This document shows, in pieces, positions 52,817 to 61,056 of a DNA stretch of 64,000 nucleotides; positions within the stretch are counted from its first letter, which is position 1, and every line of letters begins with the position of its first letter. The notes beneath the pieces are model-generated. The model was not told the DNA's origin, did no database searches, and worked only from the letters and a program-made list of their open reading frames with translations. The translations under genes and the position numbers were made by a program. Source of the stretch: Yoonia sediminilitoris (GTDB lineage Bacteria; Pseudomonadota; Alphaproteobacteria; Rhodobacterales; Rhodobacteraceae); the NCBI RefSeq assembly GCF_003058085.1, contig NZ_QBUD01000011.1:1-64000 (forward strand), given 5' to 3'.

Positions 52817-54270
52817 TGACACAAACCGCGGCGATCATTGGCGGTGGCGTCATCGGCGGCGGCTGGGCTGCCCGCTTCCTGCTGATGGGATGGGACGTGC
52901 GGGTCTTTGACCCTGACCCGGATGCCACACGTAAAATTCATGAAGTGCTGGATAACGCCCGCAGGTCACTGCCCGGTATCTCCGATGTGGCGTTGCCGGA
53001 CGAAGGCAGGCTGAGTTTTCATGACACCATGACAGAGGCCGTGGAAGGCGCGGTATGGATACAGGAAAGTGTGCCAGAACGGCTTGAGCTCAAGCGCCGC
53101 GTCTACCAGACGATACAGGAACATTGCGATCCTTCGGCGGTGATTGCGTCGTCAACCAGTGGCTTCAAGCCATCGCAGTTGCAGGGCTGCGCGACGCGGC
53201 CAGCGCAAATCCTAGTGGCGCACCCCTTCAACCCTGTTTACCTGCTGCCCTTGGTTGAATTGGTGCCCTCTGATCAAACTCCGCCCGCCCATGTCGAACG
53301 GTCCAAGGATATCCTGACCGGCATCGGCATGTACCCGCTGCATGTGCGCGCCGAAATTGACGCCCACATCGCCGACCGCTTCCTCGAAGCCGTGTGGCGT
53401 GAGGCGCTGTGGCTGATCAAAGACGGGATCGCCACCACAGAAGAAATCGATAATGCCATTCGTTACGGCTTTGGCTTGCGCTGGGCGCAGATGGGGCTTT
53501 TTGAAACCTACCGTATTGCGGGTGGCGAAGCCGGGATGCGCCATTTCATTGAACAATTCGGCCCCTGTCTTGAATGGCCGTGGACCAAGCTGATGGATGT
53601 CCCCACGCTGACCGATGACCTGATTGACAAGATCGCAGGGCAATCCGATGCGCAGTCGGGTCAGTACACCATTCGTCAGCTTGAGCGCGCGCGCGACAAT
53701 AACCTTGTGACGATCCTACGCGGGCTCAAAGGGCAGGATTACGGGGCAGGGGCGCTGCTGAACGCCCACGATGCGCGCTTGCAAGGCGACATTCGGCTGC
53801 CCGATGACTTAAGCAAACCGATTGTCACCATTGACCGTGTCGTGCCGCTGGACTGGACAGACTACAACGGGCACATGAACGAGGCGAAATATTTGCAGGC
53901 CTTTGGCGATGCCACTGACCGGTTGATGTGGCTTGTGGGCTGCGATGCGGATTACATTGCCAGCGGATCAAGCTTTTTCACTGCCGAAACCCATATCAGG
54001 CATCTGGACGAGGTCCACGCGGGCACCCGTATCCGGGTGGAAACGCAGGTGTTGCAAGGAACGGGTAAGAAACTGCATGTCTTCCACCGGATGTTTGCAG
54101 ACACGCGCGAATTGGCCACCGGTGAACATTTCCTGCTGCATGTGAACCTTGAAACCCGCAAGGCCTGCGACCCTGACGATCGAGTTGCAGTTCCTATGGC
54201 GCGCGTAGCCGCCGCTCACGCGGACCTGCCACGGCCGGAAGGTGCGGGGGCCGCAGTAGGCATCCGCTGA
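52816..54270 (+). CDS. lcdH: L-carnitine 3-dehydrogenase / betainyl-CoA thioesterase fusion
   Basis: A bifunctional enzyme of 484 residues. Residues 1-315 form a 3-hydroxyacyl-CoA-dehydrogenase-like carnitine dehydrogenase: NAD motif IIGGGVIGGGWAARF and the VAHPFNPVYLLPLVELVPS segment (about 135). Residues about 335-470 are a hot-dog thioesterase (TIDRVVPLDWTDYNGHMNEAKY). With BKACE it turns L-carnitine into glycine betaine plus acetoacetate. The fusion form is known from other alphaproteobacteria. Confidence 0.94.
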   Translation: MTQTAAIIGGGVIGGGWAARFLLMGWDVRVFDPDPDATRKIHEVLDNARRSLPGISDVALPDEGRLSFHDTMTEAVEGAVWIQESVPERLELKRRVYQTIQEHCDPSAVIASSTSGFKPSQLQGCATRPAQILVAHPFNPVYLLPLVELVPSDQTPPAHVERSKDILTGIGMYPLHVRAEIDAHIADRFLEAVWREALWLIKDGIATTEEIDNAIRYGFGLRWAQMGLFETYRIAGGEAGMRHFIEQFGPCLEWPWTKLMDVPTLTDDLIDKIAGQSDAQSGQYTIRQLERARDNNLVTILRGLKGQDYGAGALLNAHDARLQGDIRLPDDLSKPIVTIDRVVPLDWTDYNGHMNEAKYLQAFGDATDRLMWLVGCDADYIASGSSFFTAETHIRHLDEVHAGTRIRVETQVLQGTGKKLHVFHRMFADTRELATGEHFLLHVNLETRKACDPDDRVAVPMARVAAAHADLPRPEGAGAAVGIR

Positions 54271-54291
54271 TTTCCCTGCCATAGGGGGCAT

Positions 54292-55194
54292 ATGGAACCT
54301 TGGATACTCATCACGCTCGGGGCTGCGTTTGCGCAAACGCTCCGGTTTATGCTGCAAAAGCACCTCAAATCGACGCGCCTGTCGACAGCAGGTGCGACGT
54401 TTGCACGGTTCATCTATTCTGCCCCTTTGGTTGCTGTCATTGCCATAATCTATGCGCAGATCAGCGGGCAGGGCAGCCCTGACATTCCAGCCGCTTTTTG
54501 GCCCTATATGCTGATGGGCGGCACATCGCAGATCTTGGCAACGATGTGTGTGGTTGCCCTGTTTGCCCATCGGAACTTCGCGGTTGGCATCACTTTCAAA
54601 AAGACCGAAGTCCTGCTGAGCGCGCTGTTCGGCTTTTTGATCCTGGGAGATATGTTTACCTGGCCCGCGATCCTTGCCATCTGTATCGGATTCGTCGGTG
54701 TGTTGCTTCTAGCCGACACGCCGGGCGGTGACGGGCCGTGGCGTAAGCGCATCCTCAGCCGGTCCACCGCACTGGGTCTGGGGTCAGGCATCCTGTTCGG
54801 GATATCGGGCAACGGCTACCGGGGTGCGTCCCTGTCGTTGGGCGATGGCGACGTTTTCTATCGGGCGATCATCACACTGGCCTGTGTGACGGCTTTTCAG
54901 ACATTAACCATGGCGGTGTGGCTGGTCTGGCGCGAAAGGGGGGAAATCACCAAGGTGATTGGCGCATGGCGCGTGGCCGGACTGGTGGGGCTGACCAGTA
55001 TGGCAGGGTCGATCTGCTGGTTCACCGCCTTCACGCTTCAAAATGCGGCCTACGTCAACGCAGTCGGCCAAATAGAGCTGCTTTTTTCGCTCATCATCGG
55101 CGCATTCGTCTTTGGTGAAAAAGTCGGGCTGCGCGAATGGCAGGGCTTGCTTCTACTCACAAGCAGTATCGGGATGCTGGTGTTGGTGACGTAG
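54292..55194 (+). CDS. EamA/DMT-family transporter
   Basis: An inner-membrane protein of 300 residues with ten predicted helices in two EamA repeats (first ends at GFLILGDMFTWPAILAICIG, second at GAFVFGEKVGLREWQGLLLL). Substrate unknown; family members export metabolites or amino acids. It follows lcdH after 21 bases and may be the last gene of the carnitine unit. Confidence 0.9.
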   Translation: MEPWILITLGAAFAQTLRFMLQKHLKSTRLSTAGATFARFIYSAPLVAVIAIIYAQISGQGSPDIPAAFWPYMLMGGTSQILATMCVVALFAHRNFAVGITFKKTEVLLSALFGFLILGDMFTWPAILAICIGFVGVLLLADTPGGDGPWRKRILSRSTALGLGSGILFGISGNGYRGASLSLGDGDVFYRAIITLACVTAFQTLTMAVWLVWRERGEITKVIGAWRVAGLVGLTSMAGSICWFTAFTLQNAAYVNAVGQIELLFSLIIGAFVFGEKVGLREWQGLLLLTSSIGMLVLVT

Positions 55195-55402
55195 CGGCTT
55201 TGACCCCATCTCGGGGACAATCCGGGTCGCACTGTTAACCATTCGCGCACAATCCTTTGGGTACCCTAAAGTATTGTACACCCGTTATTTATACAGCCAG
55301 CCGCGGTGGTATAGAAAAAAAGGGGGTTGTGATGTCACTAAATGCGCAGAAAATACCGGCTGAGAAGCTTCGATTGTGACGGCTGGTGACTTAACCTGAA
55401 GT

Positions 55403-56274
55403 TGCATTGTCATTCTTGATGACAACGCATTTGATCGCGAACGTGTGTCGCGGTTTCTGAAAGGTACAGGCATCACAGCTGAAACCCATTCCGTCGGAAC
55501 ACCTGCGGCGTTCAAGGATCAAGTCGAAAGGGGGCGTTTGATTTTGCGCTGATCGACTTCAACCTATGCGACGGCACAGGATTTGATGCTTTGGAAATCC
55601 TGCGAACGCTGCCCGGCGCAAGCAAGACCGTTCCCATTCTGATTTCCGGGAATATCACGCCAGAAATCACCGTAAAGGCAATGAAAGACGGGTATACCGA
55701 TGTGTTGAGCAAGGAAAAGCTTTCGATTGAGAGATTGCGCGAGGCATTGAAGGACGCCATGCATCAATTCGCGTCGGCAAAACACGCCGAGGTGGAAGTG
55801 CAGGCGCAGACAGAGGTATTGATGTGTGTTGCCAATGACGTTGCGATTAATGGTATGCGGCCCAAACGTTCACGGATGCTGCGCCTTATCCGGCAATTGT
55901 CACCGCGGGTTGATCCCGATCAGAACGCGATAGATGTCCATGCGCTGGACCGCGCCTGCGTGGAATTGCATGAATATTGCCATGCCTTTTCAAGAGAACT
56001 GAAATCCAAGGCAACAACCTTGCACGAGCTCTATTGCGGCGTCAGCCCGCCAATGCGGGCGACCGCATGCGCTTCGTCGTCGTTGCGAAAGAACGGAACG
56101 GTTGAAGACGGCTCCCCCCGTTTGATGCGGGTTTCCAGTTCGGCCATCACGATTTGGGTGATGAAGGGCAGATCGAATTGGCGCGCCTGTGACAGTGGAA
56201 TCCACTGCACGTGCGACAACTCATCCGACGCGTGGCGAAAATCATCAGGCTTGGTCGTCAGCGCGTCGGCGTAG
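55403..56274 (+). pseudogene. Response regulator with frameshift in G-run
   Basis: IVILDDNAFDRERVSRFLKG and GTPAAFKDQVERG in one frame are followed, after a five-G run at 55530-55534, by FDFALIDFNLCDGTGFDALE and the rest of a receiver domain in another frame (phospho-acceptor Asp in LIDFNLCDG, Lys in DVLSKEKLS). One extra G would restore VERGAFDFALID. No start codon is visible before C-I-V-I-L. The C-terminal part (RSRMLRLIRQL and on) has no domain I know, and the frame ends antisense to the NUDIX gene, so the true end is uncertain. Confidence 0.7.
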
Positions 56275-56747
56275 GTCAGGAAAAAGCGCGCATCAAAGCG
56301 GCGTGGGCGCCCCACTGGCGTGACCGCCCTGAAAAAGAACTCAAGCGCTGACCCATTGGGATGGTGCCCGGTTGCTGCAAAACTGGCCCAGTTTGGCGAT
56401 GGGTTCTTCCATTTTCCGGGCACACCGATCACCTGGCCGGTTTCCTCCCATAACTCGCGGATCGCGGCAGCGGCAAGCGTATTGGGGTCTAGCTCGCTTT
56501 CTTCCACCAATCGGGTCCGGGCCAATGTGCCGGGCGGCACCATGGGGACGTCTTTGTCTTCGGGGTCTACTGCGCCACCGGGGAAGACAAACTTGCCCGG
56601 CATGAATGCCGCTTTCTTCCCCCGTTGGCCCATGAGCACCGATGGCTTTGTGTCAGGGTCCCGCAGCACGATAATCGTTGCCGCGTCACGAAGACTTGTC
56701 TTGTCCAAGCTGTCACCCCTCTTGTCAGGATCAGGCGTTATGTCCAA
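56031..56747 (-). CDS. NUDIX hydrolase
   Basis: A protein of 238 residues. The Nudix box is split by an insertion, as in CoA-diphosphatase-like and NUDT19-like forms: KFVFPGGAVDPEDKD, then AAAAIRELWEETGQVIG (about residue 90). It hydrolyses a nucleoside-diphosphate-linked compound, substrate unknown. It overlaps DUF983 upstream by 17 bases, so both are in one transcript. Confidence 0.9.
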   Translation of the reverse strand: MDITPDPDKRGDSLDKTSLRDAATIIVLRDPDTKPSVLMGQRGKKAAFMPGKFVFPGGAVDPEDKDVPMVPPGTLARTRLVEESELDPNTLAAAAIRELWEETGQVIGVPGKWKNPSPNWASFAATGHHPNGSALEFFFRAVTPVGRPRRFDARFFLTYADALTTKPDDFRHASDELSHVQWIPLSQARQFDLPFITQIVMAELETRIKRGEPSSTVPFFRNDDEAHAVARIGGLTPQ

Positions 56748-57120
56748 ACCCGTGCATGCGTTTGGCCCATTGAATGGCCACGATCATCCCTTTGAGCCTT
56801 GGCAGAAGGTAAAGCGACAAGGCGACCGCGCCAACCCCAAGGATTGCGGCCATCAGCAACGGCTCTGGCCGGAACTGGGCCCACATGAAATGCATTGCAA
56901 AGCCGATGACATGCGCCACCAGCAAGATGGTCAGATAGGCCGGGCCGTCATCTGCTCGGTGATGATACAGCTCCTCTTGACAGGACGGGCAGGTTTTCGA
57001 AACAGACAGGTAGCCATCAAACAGCGCACCGTCGCCGCAGTTAGGACAGCAGCGCCTGATGCCGCGCCACATGGCGGGCTTTAGCTGTCGCGTATCGTTG
57101 ATGATTTGTGCGTCTGACAT
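56731..57120 (-). CDS. DUF983 family membrane protein
   Basis: 129 residues. A zinc-ribbon-like N-terminus (RRCCPNCGDGALFDGYLSVS and CPSCQEEL) is followed by two membrane segments (AYLTILLVAHVIGFAMHFMW, LLMAAILGVGAVALSLYLLP). The family is widespread in alphaproteobacteria and often near nudix or cytochrome oxidase assembly genes; role unknown. ATG 57120 fits family length. Confidence 0.9.
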   Translation of the reverse strand: MSDAQIINDTRQLKPAMWRGIRRCCPNCGDGALFDGYLSVSKTCPSCQEELYHHRADDGPAYLTILLVAHVIGFAMHFMWAQFRPEPLLMAAILGVGAVALSLYLLPRLKGMIVAIQWAKRMHGFGHNA

Positions 57121-57330
57121 AGCGGTGACTCCGAGTCTGGTGATTGTCACATGGGCTATCTGGCCCCATTTTGAAAGAGTTTCCTTCGAATTTGCGGCAT
57201 CCTGTCACCCGGTCACGCGGCAGGCGCAGAAATTTTTGGGGGTTTTTGCGACGGAATATGGGCGTTGCCGCGTTGAATGAGGGTCAGCAGCGAAACAGCG
57301 CTGCCAATACAGAGGTAAGGAGCCACGACA

Positions 57331-57810
57331 ATGAAAAAGACAATCCTGACGGCGACAGTTCTGACCGTTCTGACCATGACTGCGGCCACAGCAGATCAGC
57401 GGCACAACGGGCTGGATTTCGCAGCACTTGATGGGAACGGCGACGGTGCCATCAGCCTGTCAGAACTACAGGCCCGGCAGACCGCCCGTTTCAGCGATGC
57501 GGACAGTGACGGCGATGGCGCCCTGTCTATCGATGAACTGACAGCCTCTGTCAGTCAACAAGCGCAAGAACGCCATGCCTCGCGCGTGGCCAGGATGATT
57601 GAACGTCTCGACGAAAACGGTGACGGCCTGTTGCAGGAAGCGGAACTTGCCGCGCGTGGCAGTGAGCGGATGGAACGGATGTTCGAGCGCGCTGATTCTG
57701 ACGATGACGGTTTGGTAACAGAATCTGAATTCGCAGACTTGCGTGACCGTCGCGGTGGTGATCGCGGCAAACGGCATGATGGCGGACGTGGCGGGCGTCA
57801 CGGCGGATAG
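57331..57810 (+). CDS. Secreted EF-hand protein
   Basis: A periplasmic calcium-binding protein of 159 residues with a signal peptide (ending TAATADQ, residue 22) and four EF-hand loops: DGNGDGAISLSE, DSDGDGALSIDE, DENGDGLLQEAE and DSDDDGLVTESE. The tail is Gly/Arg/His-rich (RRGGDRGKRHDGGRGGRHGG), suggesting metal or phosphate binding. It precedes an ECF sigma gene and a CnrX-like gene in one run. A similar order occurs in other Roseobacter-group genomes to my knowledge. Confidence 0.92.
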   Translation: MKKTILTATVLTVLTMTAATADQRHNGLDFAALDGNGDGAISLSELQARQTARFSDADSDGDGALSIDELTASVSQQAQERHASRVARMIERLDENGDGLLQEAELAARGSERMERMFERADSDDDGLVTESEFADLRDRRGGDRGKRHDGGRGGRHGG

Positions 57811-57820
57811 GCCGGCAGCA

Positions 57821-57838
57821 GGGGTGCCTTGGCATCCC
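57821..57838 (+). terminator. Hairpin between EF-hand and sigma genes
   Basis: GGGGTGCC and GGCATCCC pair with one G-U around TT, followed by TTATTGTT. It probably ends or attenuates the EF-hand transcript before the sigma gene. Confidence 0.55.
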
Positions 57839-57860
57839 TTATTGTTGCCAAGGATCGGTG

Positions 57861-58469
57861 ATGCCAGTAGCAATGCGTCAAATGAAAGCGTCCATGCATC
57901 ATGTCTGCGGTATCGATGATGGCGCGCTTCTCGTTGCCTTTGCCAATGGTGACAAGGATGCCGCACGCGATTTGGCGAACAGGGTGCTGCCACGCGTTCT
58001 GGGGCAGGCGACGCGGATGTTGTCGGATCGGACCGAGGCAGAAGACGTCGCGCAGGACGCCATGATGCGGCTTTGGAAAGTCGCGTCGGAATGGCGTCAG
58101 GGCGAGGCCAAAGTCAGCACCTGGTTGTACCGCGTCGTCGCCAATCTTTGCATTGACCGTTTGCGCAAGAGGCGTGATCGGGTGGCGCTGGATCAGGTTG
58201 CAGAACCTGCGGATGGGGCCCCGAGTGCGGGCGCGCAAATGCAGACAGATGCTCGTATGCGGGCACTGTCGGATGCGCTGGCGCAATTGCCTGATCGGCA
58301 AGCACAGGCGGTCGCGCTGCGTCATCTGGAAGGGCTGTCCAATCCACAGATTGCACAGATCATGGACATCAGCGTGCGGTCAGTGGAAAGTCTGACCGCA
58401 CGCGGGAAACGGGCCTTGGCTGATATTCTGGCGGGGCGAAAGGCAGAATTGGGGTACGATGATGACTGA
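57861..58469 (+). CDS. ECF-family sigma factor
   Basis: A sigma-70 family protein of 202 residues. Region 2 is visible in ATRMLSDRTEAEDVAQDAMM and STWLYRVVANLCIDRLRKR, region 4 in LAQLPDRQAQAVALRHLEGL and the helix-turn-helix NPQIAQIMDISVRSVESLT. The ATG at 57861 has AAGGA eight bases upstream. It is coupled to a membrane protein with a likely anti-sigma role. Different from EcfG at 42 kb. Confidence 0.92.
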   Translation: MPVAMRQMKASMHHVCGIDDGALLVAFANGDKDAARDLANRVLPRVLGQATRMLSDRTEAEDVAQDAMMRLWKVASEWRQGEAKVSTWLYRVVANLCIDRLRKRRDRVALDQVAEPADGAPSAGAQMQTDARMRALSDALAQLPDRQAQAVALRHLEGLSNPQIAQIMDISVRSVESLTARGKRALADILAGRKAELGYDDD

Positions 58470-58824
58470 CCCGAAAGATGATGTGCTGGACGATCTGTTC
58501 GCGCAGGCACGCGCGACGCCGCCACAGGTTGGTGCAGATCTGATGGGGCGGGTGTTGGCCGATGCCGATCAGACGCAGGCGCAGGCGGGACCGCAGGCCG
58601 CACCTATTGCAAGGCAGGGCTATCTGGTGCGCATCATGGAGAGTCTGGGTGGCTGGTCTGCTGTTGGTGGTCTGACCGCGGCTACGCTGATCGGGGTCTG
58701 GATCGGCGCCGCACCTCCGGAGGTTCTGGACGATGTCGCAGCGGGACTATCGGGCGAGGTTTTGTCACTCACCCTGTTCGACCAAACGTCTTTTTATTTT
58801 GAGGAGGGTCTGGCTGATGGCTGA
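58459..58824 (+). CDS. Membrane protein, probable anti-sigma factor
   Basis: 121 residues with an acidic cytoplasmic part (DPKDDVLDDLFAQARATPPQ) and one membrane segment (WSAVGGLTAATLIGVWIGAA, about 72-91). No named domain. It overlaps the sigma factor stop and the next gene start, the position of anti-sigma factors in ECF operons. Assigned by context only. Confidence 0.7.
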   Translation: MMTDPKDDVLDDLFAQARATPPQVGADLMGRVLADADQTQAQAGPQAAPIARQGYLVRIMESLGGWSAVGGLTAATLIGVWIGAAPPEVLDDVAAGLSGEVLSLTLFDQTSFYFEEGLADG

Positions 58825-59302
58825 TCCTGCGAAGCCAGGACCCGGTTGGGTCTGGCGCACTGTGCTGGTCGTGTCGCTGGCGCTGAACCTGCTGGTTGTT
58901 GGCGTCATTGGCGGGGCCATTGTGACAGGGCGGATCGGCGGCGATGCGCCCCGGTCGTTTGATCTGGGGTTGGGGCCATTGGCCCGGACACTGGAACGCG
59001 AAGAGCGTCGCGCCATCGGACGGACATTGCGCCGCGATCCCGATGTACGCCGCATGGGGGTGCGTGCGCAACTGGCCGCGATGGTTGCAGCCTTGCGGCA
59101 GGACCCCTTTGATCCAGATCAGCTACGGGCAATCATGGCAGAACAGAGTAACCGACTGGCGACGCTTCAGCAAAAGGCGCAGGCCGCCCTGATTGACCAG
59201 ATCGCCGCGATGGACCCTGCGCGTCGCTTGCAGTTTGCAGACCGGCTCCAGCGAGAATTGGACAATCCCCGCCGGCGCGGTGACGGGCGTTCAGGCGGCT
59301 GA
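58817..59302 (+). CDS. CnrX/Spy-like periplasmic sensor protein
   Basis: 161 residues. An N-terminal anchor (TVLVVSLALNLLVVGVIGGA, about 14-33) leads to a helical periplasmic domain rich in Arg/Gln (EREERRAIGRTLRRDP, LQQKAQAALIDQIAAMDPAR) that resembles heavy-metal sensors of the CnrX/Spy/CpxP type. It would control the anti-sigma/sigma pair upstream, and with the EF-hand protein forms a metal- or envelope-stress set. Its start overlaps the anti-sigma-like gene by eight bases. Confidence 0.85.
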   Translation: MADPAKPGPGWVWRTVLVVSLALNLLVVGVIGGAIVTGRIGGDAPRSFDLGLGPLARTLEREERRAIGRTLRRDPDVRRMGVRAQLAAMVAALRQDPFDPDQLRAIMAEQSNRLATLQQKAQAALIDQIAAMDPARRLQFADRLQRELDNPRRRGDGRSGG

Positions 59303-60682
59303 AAGGCTCATTGAAACGCGGTTCCGGCCCGAAGTTTTCGCAGTGTAGAGCGCTGCGTCAGCCTCGTCGTACATCTGATCCAGTTGGCATTTCTTGCCTT
59401 CACTCCGGCTTCCTATGGCGACGCCCACTGAAACAGTCAGGCGCAGAGGCGGCTGCCCTTTACCCAATTGGAACGGGCGCGCATTGACAAGACGACGCAG
59501 CCGGTCGGCGGCAACATGCGCCTGTCTCGGGGTCGTCCCGGGCAAGGCGACAAGGAATTCTTCCCCGCCGACCCGTGCAACCAGATCGATACCGCGTAGA
59601 TTCTGGCGCAACCGATCGGCCATTTGCACAAGCACCTTGTCACCGGCCGTGTGCCCATAAGTGTCATTAACCGACTTGAAGTGATCAATATCCAGCATCA
59701 TGATTGCCAGCTCACTCCCATCTTCATGCGTTTCTTGCGCTAGCCGGGGCAGGTGCGATTCAACGTAGCGTCGGTTGTAAAGCCCGGTCAGTGGGTCCGT
59801 CACTGCAGCATGCAGCCCGTCGCGCAAGGTAACACGCAGGCGATCATTGTGTAGCTTGCGGCGGATCAGCGCCTTGGCGCGCAATGTCAGTTCGCCCCCC
59901 GTCACACCGCAATCCACAACGTCATCAGCGCCCAAATCAAGGACCATTGCCGCGATATGGGGCTGGCCCGATGGCATGATGACCAATTGGGTCGATGACC
60001 TTGTTTCCGACCGCGACCGTAGGTCGGATACCAGCCCGAACAACTGGCCTTCGGGCAAATCAGGACTGGTACAGTCAATGACAAAAAGATCAGGTATCGC
60101 GGCAACCGCTGTTACCTTCAGTACATCACGGATCGCAATATGGCGGATGGGTTGCCGCAATCCGCCCTGCAGAAGCGTGGAGAAACCCGGTTCCATCGTC
60201 TGGGCTGGCGACAAGAGTGCGACATTAACTGCGGTCTCAAACTTTGTTGCGGCCTCTTCAAAGCCTAACACACGGCTGGTGGATTCGCGTAACAGCAACT
60301 CTTGCGTGGTACTGCGGACCCGCAAGAGGCTGCGGATACGCGCCAACAGAAATGTGTCGTTCGTCGGATGGGGCAAAACGTCGTCCGCGCCGGCATCAAG
60401 TGCAGCGAATCGCGCTCGCGCCGTATCGGCAACCCCAACCGCAATCACAGCGATCTCTGAAGTCGCTGGGCTGGATTTCAAGGCCCGGCAAAATTCGTGC
60501 CTGTCTTCGACCGGATCAGACAGGTTAATCAGAATCATGTCAGGGCGGTTTGTGGTGATAATGGCCTCTGCTTCGATCCGGCTTGAACAGGCATCCACAT
60601 TGAACTGTGCCGACAGCATTTTCACCTTGAGAACGATAAGATTGGTTGCGACAGTATCGATGATGAGAATGCGACCGGACAT
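59291..60682 (-). CDS. PleD-like diguanylate cyclase
   Basis: A cytoplasmic protein of 463 residues with REC-REC-GGDEF layout. The first receiver has lost its phospho-acceptor (ILINLSDPVED where Asp is expected at N) and one of the acidic residues (LIIDTVATN). The second receiver-like part (about 155-280) is also degenerate. The GGDEF domain has the active-site loop GGEEF (about 370) and the I-site RGID five residues before, so it should make c-di-GMP under feedback inhibition. It is convergent with the CnrX-like gene, overlapping twelve bases. Confidence 0.92.
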   Translation of the reverse strand: MSGRILIIDTVATNLIVLKVKMLSAQFNVDACSSRIEAEAIITTNRPDMILINLSDPVEDRHEFCRALKSSPATSEIAVIAVGVADTARARFAALDAGADDVLPHPTNDTFLLARIRSLLRVRSTTQELLLRESTSRVLGFEEAATKFETAVNVALLSPAQTMEPGFSTLLQGGLRQPIRHIAIRDVLKVTAVAAIPDLFVIDCTSPDLPEGQLFGLVSDLRSRSETRSSTQLVIMPSGQPHIAAMVLDLGADDVVDCGVTGGELTLRAKALIRRKLHNDRLRVTLRDGLHAAVTDPLTGLYNRRYVESHLPRLAQETHEDGSELAIMMLDIDHFKSVNDTYGHTAGDKVLVQMADRLRQNLRGIDLVARVGGEEFLVALPGTTPRQAHVAADRLRRLVNARPFQLGKGQPPLRLTVSVGVAIGSRSEGKKCQLDQMYDEADAALYTAKTSGRNRVSMSLSAA

Positions 60683-60777
60683 TACGGGATCCTTCTGGAG
60701 GTAGTTTGTTCAAACTGGTTAATTCAATTTCAGGCGGAATAGTTAATAAACGGTTTCCCTTTGCGTAAGGATTTTTG

Positions 60778-61056
60778 ATGAATCAAGAACAAGCCGAAAT
60801 AATTGCGCTCACGGCGTTGGGTTGGTTGGTAAATAACGACGAGCTTTGCCCGGTCTTTTTGGGCGCAACAGGCGCGTCAATTGATGACATGCGAGAAAAG
60901 GTGAATGATATAAGTTTCTTAGGGGCGGTGCTGGATTTCATTACGATGGATGATGCGTGGGTGGTCGCATTCTGCGACAAAGAGGGCCTAGATTACGAAC
61001 AACCACTTTTTGCCCGACAAGCCCTGCCGGGCGCGCAGAATGTCCACTGGACCTAA
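60778..61056 (+). CDS. DUF3572 family protein
   Basis: 92 residues matching DUF3572: EIIALTALGWLVNNDELCPV, then FLGATGASIDDMREKV and LGAVLDFITMDDAWVVAFCD. Restricted mostly to alphaproteobacteria; no known role. ATG 60778. It is usually found beside a diguanylate cyclase or PleD-like gene in this group, as here. Confidence 0.9.
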   Translation: MNQEQAEIIALTALGWLVNNDELCPVFLGATGASIDDMREKVNDISFLGAVLDFITMDDAWVVAFCDKEGLDYEQPLFARQALPGAQNVHWT

